Shown here piece by piece: positions 1 through 6,473 of a stretch of DNA of 12,805 nt (positions within the stretch are counted from its first letter, which is position 1; every line of letters starts with the position of its first letter). The notes beneath the pieces were generated by a model. It made no database searches, was not told the origin of the DNA, and saw only the letters and a list, made by a program, of their open reading frames with translations. Position numbers and translations under genes: made by a program. Source of the stretch: JBDSZL01 sp039925145 (GTDB lineage Bacteria; Acidobacteriota; Vicinamibacteria; Vicinamibacterales; SCN-69-37); assembly GCA_039925145.1 (NCBI GenBank), contig JBDSZL010000094.1, forward strand, positions 1-12,805, in the 5' to 3' direction.

Positions 1-18
1 GGGTCTCTTAAGAGACCC
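1..18. repeat. 18-bp perfect palindrome
   Basis: GGGTCTCTTAAGAGACCC is its own reverse complement, giving a 7-bp GC-rich stem around TTAA. It lies about 31 bases past the stop codon of the minus-strand 3D-domain gene, so it could be the stem of a terminator. Any T-tract would fall outside the window. It could also be a binding site for a dimeric protein. Function is not established. Confidence 0.6.
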
Positions 19-21
19 GGT

Positions 22-45
22 CTCCTGAACCTGCTCCTGAACCTG
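22..45. repeat. tandem 12-bp direct repeat (two copies)
   Basis: CTCCTGAACCTG occurs twice in a row, at 22-33 and 34-45, between the palindrome at 1-18 and the stop codon of the minus-strand gene ending at 50. The unit length is a multiple of three, as in slippage-prone repeats. Because it lies after the stop codon it does not extend the protein. No function is assigned. Confidence 0.7.
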
Positions 46-49
46 GTTA

Positions 50-514
50 CTAGTCTTGACGGAGGCTGACGGCAGGAACGGCGTCGTTTGGTTTCCAGCC
101 CAGCCGCAGGACCGTGACCGTGACGGCGCGTCTACCGAAGGTCAGCGCCTCGTTACAGCTCCAGATGTAAAGATCAAGGTGGCGGCCCACGACTTTGGGG
201 CCGGTGTCGAGCACCGTGTAGATCCCACGATGCCGCTCCGGTACGCCCTCGAGCCGCACGACCGAGCCTTCAGGCAGCATCTGAGGGTCGGCGGCGGCGA
301 CGCCGTTCTGGGCGGCTACGCCGGAGGCGGTCGTCTGTCCTTTGCAGTACGCGGTGGCGATGAACTGGACACGGCTGCCCGTGGCGACGGCGGGAGGCTG
401 GGCACCCGGAACGCCTCGTGAATCCATGACGGTCGCCTCATAGAGCAGCAGGAAACCGACGGACCCGAGAACGGTCGCCAGGAGCTTTCTTCGCAGGGAA
501 CGCGACAGCAGCAT
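50..514 (-). CDS. small membrane-anchored 3D-domain protein (RlpA/MltA-like fold)
   Basis: A 154-residue protein with an N-terminal membrane segment (about residues 10-25, preceded by RSLRRK) and then a 3D domain. The three name-giving aspartates are visible: D76 in AAADP, D103 in VLDTGP and D114 in HLDLY, followed by the usual FGRR-V-V-V-L ending. 3D domains adopt a double-psi beta barrel found in peptidoglycan-active proteins such as MltA and in Gram-positive Sps/YabE-type proteins. A periplasmic cell-wall role is therefore likely, but catalysis is not shown. The start is taken at ATG 514; a GTG two codons upstream (520) is also possible and no clear Shine-Dalgarno decides. It reads in the same direction as DUF2062, 186 bases downstream of it, and probably has its own promoter. 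Confidence 0.8.
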   Translation of the reverse strand: MLLSRSLRRKLLATVLGSVGFLLLYEATVMDSRGVPGAQPPAVATGSRVQFIATAYCKGQTTASGVAAQNGVAAADPQMLPEGSVVRLEGVPERHRGIYTVLDTGPKVVGRHLDLYIWSCNEALTFGRRAVTVTVLRLGWKPNDAVPAVSLRQD

Positions 515-648
515 GGGCACACCGGGGCCACACGTAGGGTACCGCGGCCCAGGGGCGAAGAGGCAAGAGAAAAGTGCGACCCAGGCCCCTCCCTCTGGAT
601 CCGCTAAGTTACTGCAAACAAGTCGGATAACTTTTCGGTGTTCGCTCG

Positions 649-667
649 AAAATCGCCGTCGGCGGCG
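649..667 (-). terminator. candidate weak rho-independent terminator after the DUF2062 gene
   Basis: On the minus strand a 5-bp GC stem, CGCCG/CGGCG with a 4-base loop, is followed by ATTTTCGAG. It lies about 35 bases after the DUF2062 stop codon. The stem is short and the U-run has only four residues, so this is a weak call. The rest of the 515-700 gap shows no gene; it should hold the promoter of the 3D-domain gene, but I cannot place a convincing -35/-10 pair. Confidence 0.35.
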
Positions 668-700
668 CGACAGGCGAAAGTGCGGGGTGCCGCGACGCGA

Positions 701-1207
701 TCAGGGCCGCGAGGGCGTCTGCCCGGCGGGATGCCTGCGCCGATGGGACACCAGTACCGGCAGCGCAAGCCAGTACGCCAGGACGCCAAGCGCCGCCGCA
801 CAGAGCAACGATCCCAGCGTAAACGGCCACAACAGCGGTTCGAGCACCCCGCCGAGTGCGCCGATGCGCTCGCGCATGTGGGGCAGCTCCCAGATCGACT
901 CCAGCTGCACCAGCAGATGCGGTGGCACCTCGGACCCGAGCATCCACGTGCCTAGCGCCGTCGTCGCTGCGTAATACGCTCCCATGAACCAGGGCAGATT
1001 CACGCACATGCCGGCCAGCACCGCGACACGGTTGAGCCTGAACATGAACGCCAGCAGGAGAGCCATGACGATGTGAAGCCCGAGGAAAGGCGAGAAGCCG
1101 ACGAACACGCCCAGTCCGATTGCGACGGCAGTGCGCTGGGGAGTGTCATGAGTGTGGAGCAGCGACTGAACATGGCGCCGCAACACCTCGCGGGAGGCAT
1201 GCCACAT
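701..1207 (-). CDS. DUF2062 family integral membrane protein
   Basis: A 168-residue protein matching the DUF2062 pattern. A hydrophilic N-terminus leads into DTPQRTAVAIGLGVFVGFSP (residues 21-40), then a hydrophobic segment, R-L-N-R and the family-typical C-V-N-L-P-W block (69-73). More hydrophobic segments follow at about 75-90 and 125-152, and the tail is basic. The molecular function of DUF2062 proteins is unknown; some are fused to or neighbour glycosyltransferases. The ATG at 1207 lies only two bases after the thiL stop codon, so the two genes are almost certainly cotranscribed and probably translationally coupled. An upstream in-frame start at 1267 would overlap thiL by 58 bases and is not favoured. 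Confidence 0.85.
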   Translation of the reverse strand: MWHASREVLRRHVQSLLHTHDTPQRTAVAIGLGVFVGFSPFLGLHIVMALLLAFMFRLNRVAVLAGMCVNLPWFMGAYYAATTALGTWMLGSEVPPHLLVQLESIWELPHMRERIGALGGVLEPLLWPFTLGSLLCAAALGVLAYWLALPVLVSHRRRHPAGQTPSRP

Positions 1208-1209
1208 CG

Positions 1210-2214
1210 TCAGAAGTGATCGAATCCGCCGGGAAGAGGCGTGAGTTGCTCGCCACGAGCAACCCATGCCCCGGGATCGGCGACCAGTCGCCCTATCCGG
1301 CTCATCCGTAAACCTTTGCAGCGCCTGGCCGCCCCCAGAAAACGTGACCGCAGTCGGGGCGGCACCGTGAAAGCCAACTCATAGTCCTCGCCTCCTCGAA
1401 GGGCAAAGTCGAGGGGATCGATCCCTCGTGGGGTTGCCCACTCAAGCACGCCCTCGTGCAGCGGAATGGCGTCCGCATCGAGCACGACGCCGGCACCGCA
1501 GGCCTCAGAGAGGCGGCGGACCGCATCCGCGAGCCCATCCGAGAGATCGATCGCCGCTGACGCAGCCCTGGCCCGACCGATGATTTGTCCGCACCGCGTG
1601 CGCGGGACCGGCTGCTCGTGGCGCTCGACGCAGTCGCGGGCGGCCGCTCCGAGGAGTTTGCGATCGGCAGACTCGCTCAGCATCGCCAGTCCGGCTGCCG
1701 AGCCGCCAATCGTGCCGCTGACGTAGACCTCGTCGCCGCGGTGTCCTCCGTCTCGCCGAAGCAACCGTCTGCGGGCCACGCACCCGATGGCTGTGACGTC
1801 AATCAGGAGAGGCCCGGGAGAGCGGGTGAGATTGCCTCCCACCAGAGGCGCACCGGCCGCGGTTGCGAGCGCGACAAATCCATCGGCCAGCGCATCGAAC
1901 TCCTCCAGAGAGAACCCAGCTGGCAGGGCGACGCTCAACAGAGAGGCGCGAGGGCTGGCGCCCATGGCGGCCAGGTCGCTGAGGTTGACGGCGAGCGCCT
2001 TATGGCCAATGGCCGACAGGCTGGTCCAGTCGCGGCGGAAGTGCACGCCTTCGACGAGACCGTCAGTGGTGACCACCTGCAGCATGCCGCGCTCCGGCTC
2101 GAGCACTGCGGCATCGTCACCGATGCCGATCAGGACATGCGGCGGTACCGTGCCGACCCGCTCGCGCAGCCGGTCGACCAGTGCGCGTTCGCCGAGCATT
2201 GCAATAGGGAGCAT
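1210..2214 (-). CDS. thiL: thiamine-monophosphate kinase
   Basis: ThiL phosphorylates thiamine monophosphate with ATP to give thiamine diphosphate, the last cytosolic step of vitamin B1 cofactor synthesis. The 334-residue product has the family signatures in order: GIGDDAAV at 30-37 (metal and phosphate-binding aspartates), TDGLVEGVHF at 50-59, NLSDLAAMGA at 77-86, LVGGNLTRSPG around 124-134, the IDLSDGLADA motif near 220, and a C-terminal GGEDYEL. Length is normal for the family. The start is ATG 2214; a second ATG five codons on (2199) is possible and neither has a strong Shine-Dalgarno. It begins about 38 bases downstream of the 6S RNA 3' end, so its mRNA may come from read-through of, or processing from, the zapA-6S transcript. 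No TPP riboswitch was recognised upstream. Confidence 0.95.
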   Translation of the reverse strand: MLPIAMLGERALVDRLRERVGTVPPHVLIGIGDDAAVLEPERGMLQVVTTDGLVEGVHFRRDWTSLSAIGHKALAVNLSDLAAMGASPRASLLSVALPAGFSLEEFDALADGFVALATAAGAPLVGGNLTRSPGPLLIDVTAIGCVARRRLLRRDGGHRGDEVYVSGTIGGSAAGLAMLSESADRKLLGAAARDCVERHEQPVPRTRCGQIIGRARAASAAIDLSDGLADAVRRLSEACGAGVVLDADAIPLHEGVLEWATPRGIDPLDFALRGGEDYELAFTVPPRLRSRFLGAARRCKGLRMSRIGRLVADPGAWVARGEQLTPLPGGFDHF

Positions 2215-2252
2215 GACAAGTGGCGGGGTGACGGAGTCACGACGCTGAAGAA

Positions 2253-2437
2253 GAGCCCCGCTCTGCCGTGTGGGGAGGTCGCATGAACCTGCTAAGCAGG
2301 TGGAGCCACTGTAAAGTCACGCTTCAGGCTTCCTCTCCACGGAGGCATGCACACCACGCGACATCGCGACTCACTTGATGAAGAACATCGGCTCAAGCGA
2401 CACTCCAGGCCATCACGAACAAAGCAGGGAGTTGACT
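2253..2437 (-). ncRNA. ssrS: 6S RNA (RNA polymerase-binding regulatory RNA)
   Basis: Read on the minus strand, this region carries the 6S RNA landmarks in order. A closing stem is formed by CUCCCUGC-UUUGU (from 2431) and ACACGGCAGAGCGGGG (ending near 2256). UGUUCGUGAUGGCCUGGAGU is followed by the conserved CUUGAGCCGAU block (about 2397-2387). A central region GCAUGCCUCC-GUGG-AGAGGAAGCCUGAAG corresponds to the E. coli GCUCGGUCCGUCCGAGAAGCCUUAAA segment. The 3' side has a small hairpin ACCUGCUUAGCAGGU (2301-2287). Length is about 185 nt, as expected. 6S RNA mimics an open promoter and sequesters the housekeeping sigma holoenzyme in stationary phase. Location directly after zapA matches the zapA-ssrS order known in proteobacteria. 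The ends are estimates. Confidence 0.9.
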
Positions 2438-2442
2438 GGATG

Positions 2443-2471
2443 ATCGTAGCCGACGCCGCCCACCAGAACAA
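2443..2471 (-). promoter_or_regulatory. candidate promoter for 6S RNA
   Basis: On the minus strand TTGTTC (2471-2466) and TACGAT (2448-2443) are separated by exactly 17 bases. Transcription would start near 2437, just before the inferred 5' end of 6S RNA. The -10 matches consensus at 4 of 6 and the -35 at 3 of 6, so position is the main support. Confidence 0.4.
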
Positions 2472-2480
2472 GGGCGGCGT
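2453..2480. other. perfect 9-bp inverted repeat between zapA and 6S RNA
   Basis: ACGCCGCCC and GGGCGGCGT flank a 10-base spacer, starting four bases after the zapA stop codon. The stem is GC-rich and stable, but no U-tract follows it on the minus strand. It is therefore not a textbook terminator. It could stabilise the zapA mRNA 3' end, guide processing of a zapA-6S precursor, or act as a U-less terminator. The candidate -35 of 6S RNA falls in its loop. Confidence 0.6.
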
Positions 2481-2483
2481 GCC

Positions 2484-2792
2484 TTACTCGTTGACCACCG
2501 ACACACGCGCGCCATCGAGCACGGCGTCGACGATCCGTTCGATCTCGATGACACGGTTGCGCGCCCGGCCCTCGACTCCCACGGCTTCGGACCGCAAACG
2601 GTACAGCTCGTCGCTCAGGTTGAGGGCCGCAATCACGGCAATCCGCAGCGGATCGGCGGTGCTCACCTCACACGCGGCACTGCGCATCTTTTCGTCCACA
2701 TAGCTGGCCAGCTCGCAGACGTACTGCGGGTCGAGGTCGCTGCGGACCATATAACGCTGACCGTGGATGTCGACCTGCACGACGCTTCCCAT
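2484..2792 (-). CDS. zapA: cell division protein ZapA
   Basis: A 102-residue protein of normal ZapA length. The N-terminal half carries the family pattern VDIHGQRYMVRSDLDPQYV (residues 7-25) followed by ELASYVDEKM. The C-terminal half has the IAALNLSDELY block (about 54-64) and then a helix expected to form the coiled-coil dimer. ZapA binds FtsZ and bundles protofilaments in the early division ring. It starts six bases after the stop codon of the ZapB-like coiled-coil gene, so the pair is cotranscribed. 6S RNA follows it, the same arrangement as in proteobacteria. The initiating ATG lacks a strong Shine-Dalgarno, consistent with coupling to the upstream gene. Confidence 0.9.
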   Translation of the reverse strand: MGSVVQVDIHGQRYMVRSDLDPQYVCELASYVDEKMRSAACEVSTADPLRIAVIAALNLSDELYRLRSEAVGVEGRARNRVIEIERIVDAVLDGARVSVVNE

Positions 2793-2798
2793 CGTGGC

Positions 2799-3071
2799 CT
2801 AGAGATTCAGCTTGTCGATTTGCGAAATCATCTCCACGACGCGGTTGCGAATCACTTCGCGTTCCTCGCGCAACGTGGAGACCTCGACTGAAACGGTGGA
2901 CGCGTCGGCGAGCCGCGAGCGTGCCACGTCGAGCTCGCTCGAGAGGCGCGCGACTTCATCGACGGCCTTGGCGCGCTCGGCGCGCAACATGTCAATCATG
3001 CCGACCAGCTGGAGGACTTTCTCTTCGAGCCGATCGATGGGCTGGACTTCGGTTGTCGTGCTTCGTGCCAT
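2799..3071 (-). CDS. ZapB-like coiled-coil protein
   Basis: A 90-residue protein that is almost entirely predicted coiled coil. From about residue 11 to the end there are regularly spaced Leu/Ile/Val/Met positions among charged residues (for example DRLEEKVLQLVGMIDMLRAE and the C-terminal VVEMISQIDKLNL). There is no membrane segment or enzymatic motif. Size, composition and the gene immediately downstream (zapA, six bases away) fit a ZapB-type partner that links ZapA at the FtsZ ring to the chromosome-organising machinery. Coiled coils diverge quickly, so the assignment rests mostly on neighbourhood. The ATG at 3071 is preceded by a purine-rich GGTGGT. Upstream lies a 208-bp gap with a candidate promoter. 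Confidence 0.7.
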   Translation of the reverse strand: MARSTTTEVQPIDRLEEKVLQLVGMIDMLRAERAKAVDEVARLSSELDVARSRLADASTVSVEVSTLREEREVIRNRVVEMISQIDKLNL

Positions 3072-3204
3072 CAGACCACCATCTTACTTGTGCTGTCGTT
3101 GAATGAGGACTTTCATTTGCCGCCGAGCGTAGCGCAGTGCTGACGCTCGAGCGCGGCGATTGAACTCTCGAACCGCGACGAGCGTCGCTGGCGCGTTGGA
3201 CCGG

Positions 3205-3233
3205 ATAGTGCCACGAACACCCGCGGCTGGCAA
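3205..3233 (-). promoter_or_regulatory. candidate promoter for zapB-like/zapA
   Basis: In the 3072-3279 gap the minus strand has TTGCCA (3233-3228, 5 of 6 to the -35 consensus), a 17-base spacer, and CACTAT (3210-3205, a weak -10). Transcription would begin near 3198, leaving a leader of about 125 bases. No other convincing feature was seen in this gap. Confidence 0.35.
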
Positions 3234-3279
3234 GATCCGATCGTGATTTGAACGGCTGTCGGCGCGTTTGATCAGACGG

Positions 3280-5346
3280 TCAGCGCTCTGACGCACCGGC
3301 GTGCGTCCGCTCCGCCTCGCGGATCGCCGTGGCGATAGCCGTCGCGGCCTCAGAGGTCAGCGTGTGAGATCGTGGCTGGAGGCGGGCCCGAAGGGTAATC
3401 GATCGATGACCTTCGGGGATGTTCGCTCCGCGATACTGATCGATGAACTCGATCGTGGCATCGACGTCAGGCGCCGCCGTTGCCGCCGCCCGCGCGGCGA
3501 TGGCTCCGATGTCGGTCCACGACACCGTATCGGCGTAGGTCAACGAGACGTCAATTTCGATCGCCGGCAACTCCGGGAGCGGCGTGTATCGATTGTCGCG
3601 TGACGGCCAGGAGGGCAGCCCGTCGAGCGCGAACTCGAACACGGCCGCGACGGCATGCTTGAGGCCAGCGGCCCGAGTCGCGCGGCGATTCAGGATGCCG
3701 ATGTGGCCAATCGCCCCGCTTGGGCCGGCGAGTGTCATCGACGCGCCCGCGTCCGACCATGGCGCACCTCCGCCGGGCTCGAACGTCACATCCGCCACAT
3801 GTGCGCGCCTCGGCAACGCCTCCAGAATGCCCTTCGCTTCGCGGAATACTCGCTCCGCGTCCACCCCCACCACGGCCCCAGCGACGTGTTTCGGCTGTGG
3901 CGGGAGACGCTCTCGGTCGTCATCGAGCCGCACGGCAGTTCCCACCGGGAACACCGCGCCCACCTCGAAAATGCGGAAGGCGGTTCGGGATCGAACGTTC
4001 ACGTCGATGGCGTGGAGCACACCCGGCATGAGTGACGTGCGCAAGGTCGCCTGGTCGGGAGCCGGGGGGGCCGACAGTCGGAGGGGAGCATCCGTAGTCT
4101 GGAGCCCGGCGCCTGTCACGAACCGATCGTCGATCCAGGGGTACGTGATCACCTCGCGCATGCCGCCAACGAGAGCGAGATACTCCCTCACCCGGCGTTC
4201 GGCTTGTCCAGGGTAGTCGCGGGCCGATCGAGTCACCTGGACGAGCGGCGCCTGAAAGTCGAAGCGCTCGTACCCGTGCAGCCGAGCAATCTCCTCCACC
4301 AGATCGTGCGGGCCGCTGATATCGCCCGTGTGCCGCCATTCGGGCACGCCCACGAGAAGATCGGCCCCTTCGATATTGACCGTGAAGCCGAGGCGCTCGA
4401 GCGGCGCTGACAACTCGGTCACCGCCAACGGCTTGCCGATACGGTCGCGCAAATACGCTACGCCAACCCGGATCTCTCCGGCTGCCGTCGTCTCGCGCGT
4501 CCGATCGTCGAACCCTGTGACCCGGGCCCCCGGATCGATGTGTCCGAGCAGATGAAAGAACAGCCGTCGCGCCTCGTCGATGCGGTGCGTGGACAGCGAT
4601 TTCTCGAAGCGGGTTGACGCCTCGGTTCGCAGCCCGTGTGCGCCCGACGTGCGACGGATGGCGAGTGGATCGAACGAGGCGGCCTCGAAGACCACGCGGG
4701 TCGTGTCGGGCAGGATGGCCGAGTGTCGTCCGCCAATCACGCCGGCCAGACCGACGGCGCTTCTCTCATCCGCGACCACAGCGTCGGACGGCGTCAGCTC
4801 AATCGTCGTCCCGTCGAGGGCTTCGAAACGTTCGCCACTAATCGCCCACCGTACCGACAGCGGGAGCGCCAACCGATCGGCGTCGAACGCGTGAGTCGGC
4901 TGACCCGTCGTGAGCATCACGTAGTTGGTCAGATCAGCGTAGAGGTTCTTCGAGCGCTGTCCGATGGCGGTCAGCCGCTGTGTCATCCAGTCGGGGGTGT
5001 CTCGAACCGTGATCCCTTCGATGCGCGTGGCCGTGAATCGGCGGCAGACCGACGCCTCGATTGAACTCACGAGCGTGGCGGCGGGTCGATCTGGTTCCTC
5101 GGCTGGCAGCGGGCGAAGCGGGACCTCGAAAATCGCGGCCAACTCCCGCGCCAGCCCGTAATGGCCCCACAGGTCGGGACGATTCGTGAGCGACTTGTTG
5201 TCGATTTCGAGCACAATGTCGCCGGCCACGGTATGCACGCCCTCCACCTCCACGGTGGTCATCGTCAGCTGGTGGGCGATCTCCTTGGGCGAGAGGCCCG
5301 CGGGCAGCGTCGTGTAGTCAGCGATCCAGTCGAGCGAGATCCTCAT
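3280..5346 (-). CDS. pheT: phenylalanine-tRNA ligase beta subunit, compact form lacking the N-terminal tRNA-binding domain
   Basis: The beta chain of the alpha2-beta2 enzyme that charges tRNA-Phe. In this 688-residue protein the N-terminal module MRISLDWIADY... runs to VEVEGVHTVAGD (residue 43). It then passes straight into IVLEIDNKSLTNRPDLWGHY (44-63) and GLARELAAIF, with no EMAP/OB-fold tRNA-binding insertion, which in E. coli occupies roughly residues 40-150. The B3/B4 editing-type domain follows (about 100-265, with NYVML and RFEKS), then B5 (about 290-365, ending VEEIARLHGYE), the catalytic-like core (to about 590), and a C-terminal FDX-ACB anticodon-binding domain (DQYRGANIPEGHRSITLRA; SHTLTSEAA). 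The start MRISLDW at 5346 is typical; a longer in-frame reading into pheS is rejected. The gene lies eight bases after pheS. Confidence 0.95.
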   Translation of the reverse strand: MRISLDWIADYTTLPAGLSPKEIAHQLTMTTVEVEGVHTVAGDIVLEIDNKSLTNRPDLWGHYGLARELAAIFEVPLRPLPAEEPDRPAATLVSSIEASVCRRFTATRIEGITVRDTPDWMTQRLTAIGQRSKNLYADLTNYVMLTTGQPTHAFDADRLALPLSVRWAISGERFEALDGTTIELTPSDAVVADERSAVGLAGVIGGRHSAILPDTTRVVFEAASFDPLAIRRTSGAHGLRTEASTRFEKSLSTHRIDEARRLFFHLLGHIDPGARVTGFDDRTRETTAAGEIRVGVAYLRDRIGKPLAVTELSAPLERLGFTVNIEGADLLVGVPEWRHTGDISGPHDLVEEIARLHGYERFDFQAPLVQVTRSARDYPGQAERRVREYLALVGGMREVITYPWIDDRFVTGAGLQTTDAPLRLSAPPAPDQATLRTSLMPGVLHAIDVNVRSRTAFRIFEVGAVFPVGTAVRLDDDRERLPPQPKHVAGAVVGVDAERVFREAKGILEALPRRAHVADVTFEPGGGAPWSDAGASMTLAGPSGAIGHIGILNRRATRAAGLKHAVAAVFEFALDGLPSWPSRDNRYTPLPELPAIEIDVSLTYADTVSWTDIGAIAARAAATAAPDVDATIEFIDQYRGANIPEGHRSITLRARLQPRSHTLTSEAATAIATAIREAERTHAGASER

Positions 5347-5354
5347 GGCGGCGC

Positions 5355-6392
5355 TCAGTCGAACTCGGCGAGAAAGCGCAGATCGGCGCTGTGGAACAGC
5401 CGCACATCGTCGATCCCGTAGCGCATCATAACCAGCCGATCGAGCCCGACGTTGACGTAGAAGCCCATCCACTCGGTCGGATCGATACCGCCGGCTTTGA
5501 GCACGTTTGGATGCGGCATGCCGCCGGGCATGACTTCGAGCCAGCCGACCTGCTTGCAGACGCGGCACCCGGCGCCGCCGCAGACCAGGCACTCCATGTC
5601 GATTTCGAAGCCGGGCTCGACGAACGGAAAGAAGCCTGCCCGCATCCGCGTCCGCACCGGCCGCCCGAAGACGGTGCTGAGAACGGTCCGGATGAGGAGC
5701 TGGCCCGCGCTGAACGGGAGGTGCCGCTCGACGATGAGGGCTTCGTACTGGAAGAACGCGCGCTCATGGCGGGCGTCGGTCGTTTCGTTACGAAAGACGC
5801 GCCCTGGATAGACCACCCGGAACGGTGGCGCGTGACGCTGCATGTAGCGGACGCTGGCGCCCGTCAAATGCGGCCGCAGGCACAGCCGCTCGGCTGCCCG
5901 CGCGTGCTCGGAGTCCGCGAGCCAGAAGGTGTCCATGCTCTCGCGCGCGGGGTGATCCGGCGGAAAATTCATGTGGTCGAACTCGTAGAGCTCGCTAGTG
6001 ATTTCCGGACCCTCGAAGACATCGAAGTTCAACGTCGCAAACGCGTCGTTGAGGTCGTACAGCATCTGGATTGTCGGGTGGAGTCCGCCGGTGGCGGGCG
6101 CCACGCCCGGGACCGTCGTGTCGACGGGGCGGACGAGCAGCGATGAGGTATCGAGCAGGATGTCGCGGCGACCATCGAGGGCGTCGCTGGCCCGCTGCTT
6201 GAGGGCGTTGATCCGCGCGCCGGCGTCCCTACGCGCGACCGGATCGAGTGAGCTGAGGCTTTTGAGCAGCTCGGTGATCCGCCCTTTTCTGCCCAGCAGA
6301 CTGAGTCGGACGCGTTCCAGTTGGTCGAGTGTCACGGCTGCCGCAATCTCGGCGTCGACCTCCTCGTGGAGCGTGGCGATGGGATCCGGCAT
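5355..6392 (-). CDS. pheS: phenylalanine-tRNA ligase alpha subunit, divergent
   Basis: The catalytic chain of PheRS, 345 residues, normal length. It has an N-terminal coiled coil (about 5-75) and then the class II core. Motif 2 is PGRVFRNETTDARHERAFFQYEA (from 196); FFPFVEPG (254-261) supplies the phenylalanine-pocket FPF; motif 3 lies at VGLDRL (315-320). A C-x2-C-x4-C-x2-C cluster (C268, C271, C276, C279) could bind zinc. Several normally conserved spots differ: the HTSPVQ-type segment reads HLTGAS (175-180), FHQ-EG reads FFQYEA, and GFAFG reads GFYVN (310-314). The start is ATG 6392 (MPDPIATLHEEV); an in-frame start further upstream would lie within the hairpin before the gene. The stop is eight bases before pheT, so they form one unit. 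Confidence 0.94.
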   Translation of the reverse strand: MPDPIATLHEEVDAEIAAAVTLDQLERVRLSLLGRKGRITELLKSLSSLDPVARRDAGARINALKQRASDALDGRRDILLDTSSLLVRPVDTTVPGVAPATGGLHPTIQMLYDLNDAFATLNFDVFEGPEITSELYEFDHMNFPPDHPARESMDTFWLADSEHARAAERLCLRPHLTGASVRYMQRHAPPFRVVYPGRVFRNETTDARHERAFFQYEALIVERHLPFSAGQLLIRTVLSTVFGRPVRTRMRAGFFPFVEPGFEIDMECLVCGGAGCRVCKQVGWLEVMPGGMPHPNVLKAGGIDPTEWMGFYVNVGLDRLVMMRYGIDDVRLFHSADLRFLAEFD

Positions 6393-6412
6393 GGCGCGAC
6401 AGACTGGCGGCT

Positions 6413-6461
6413 GAAAGAAGGACGGCGGGGTGCGCGGGGTGAGCCGCACGACCCCGCCGTC
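6413..6461 (-). terminator. intrinsic terminator or attenuator between rplT and pheS
   Basis: On the minus strand GACGGCGGGGT (6461-6451) pairs perfectly over 11 bases with ACCCCGCCGTC (6431-6421) across a 19-base GC-rich loop, followed by the U-rich CUUCUUUC. It starts 12 bases after the rplT stop codon, ends about 20 bases before the pheS ATG, and nothing else fills the gap. In E. coli pheST is controlled by attenuation downstream of rplT. This hairpin could serve as partial terminator or attenuator, but I see no Phe-rich leader peptide in so short a space. Confidence 0.7.
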
Positions 6462-6473
6462 TCGAAGCGAGCG

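Noticed and set aside
2228..2240. GTGACTCCGTCAC hairpin before thiL as a terminator or riboswitch
   Set aside because: The stem is only 5 bp with no U-tract, and no TPP riboswitch motifs are present nearby.
2347..2703. 118-codon plus-strand frame
   Set aside because: It is antisense to both 6S RNA and zapA, with no family resemblance.
3084..3296. 70-codon minus-strand frame after pheT
   Set aside because: It overlaps the pheT end, is Arg-rich, lacks a Shine-Dalgarno, matches no known family, and contains the candidate zapB promoter.
5347..5592. N-terminal extension of pheT into pheS
   Set aside because: MRISLDW at 5346 matches the family start. The extension is Arg-rich shadow sequence antiphase to the pheS C-terminal motifs.
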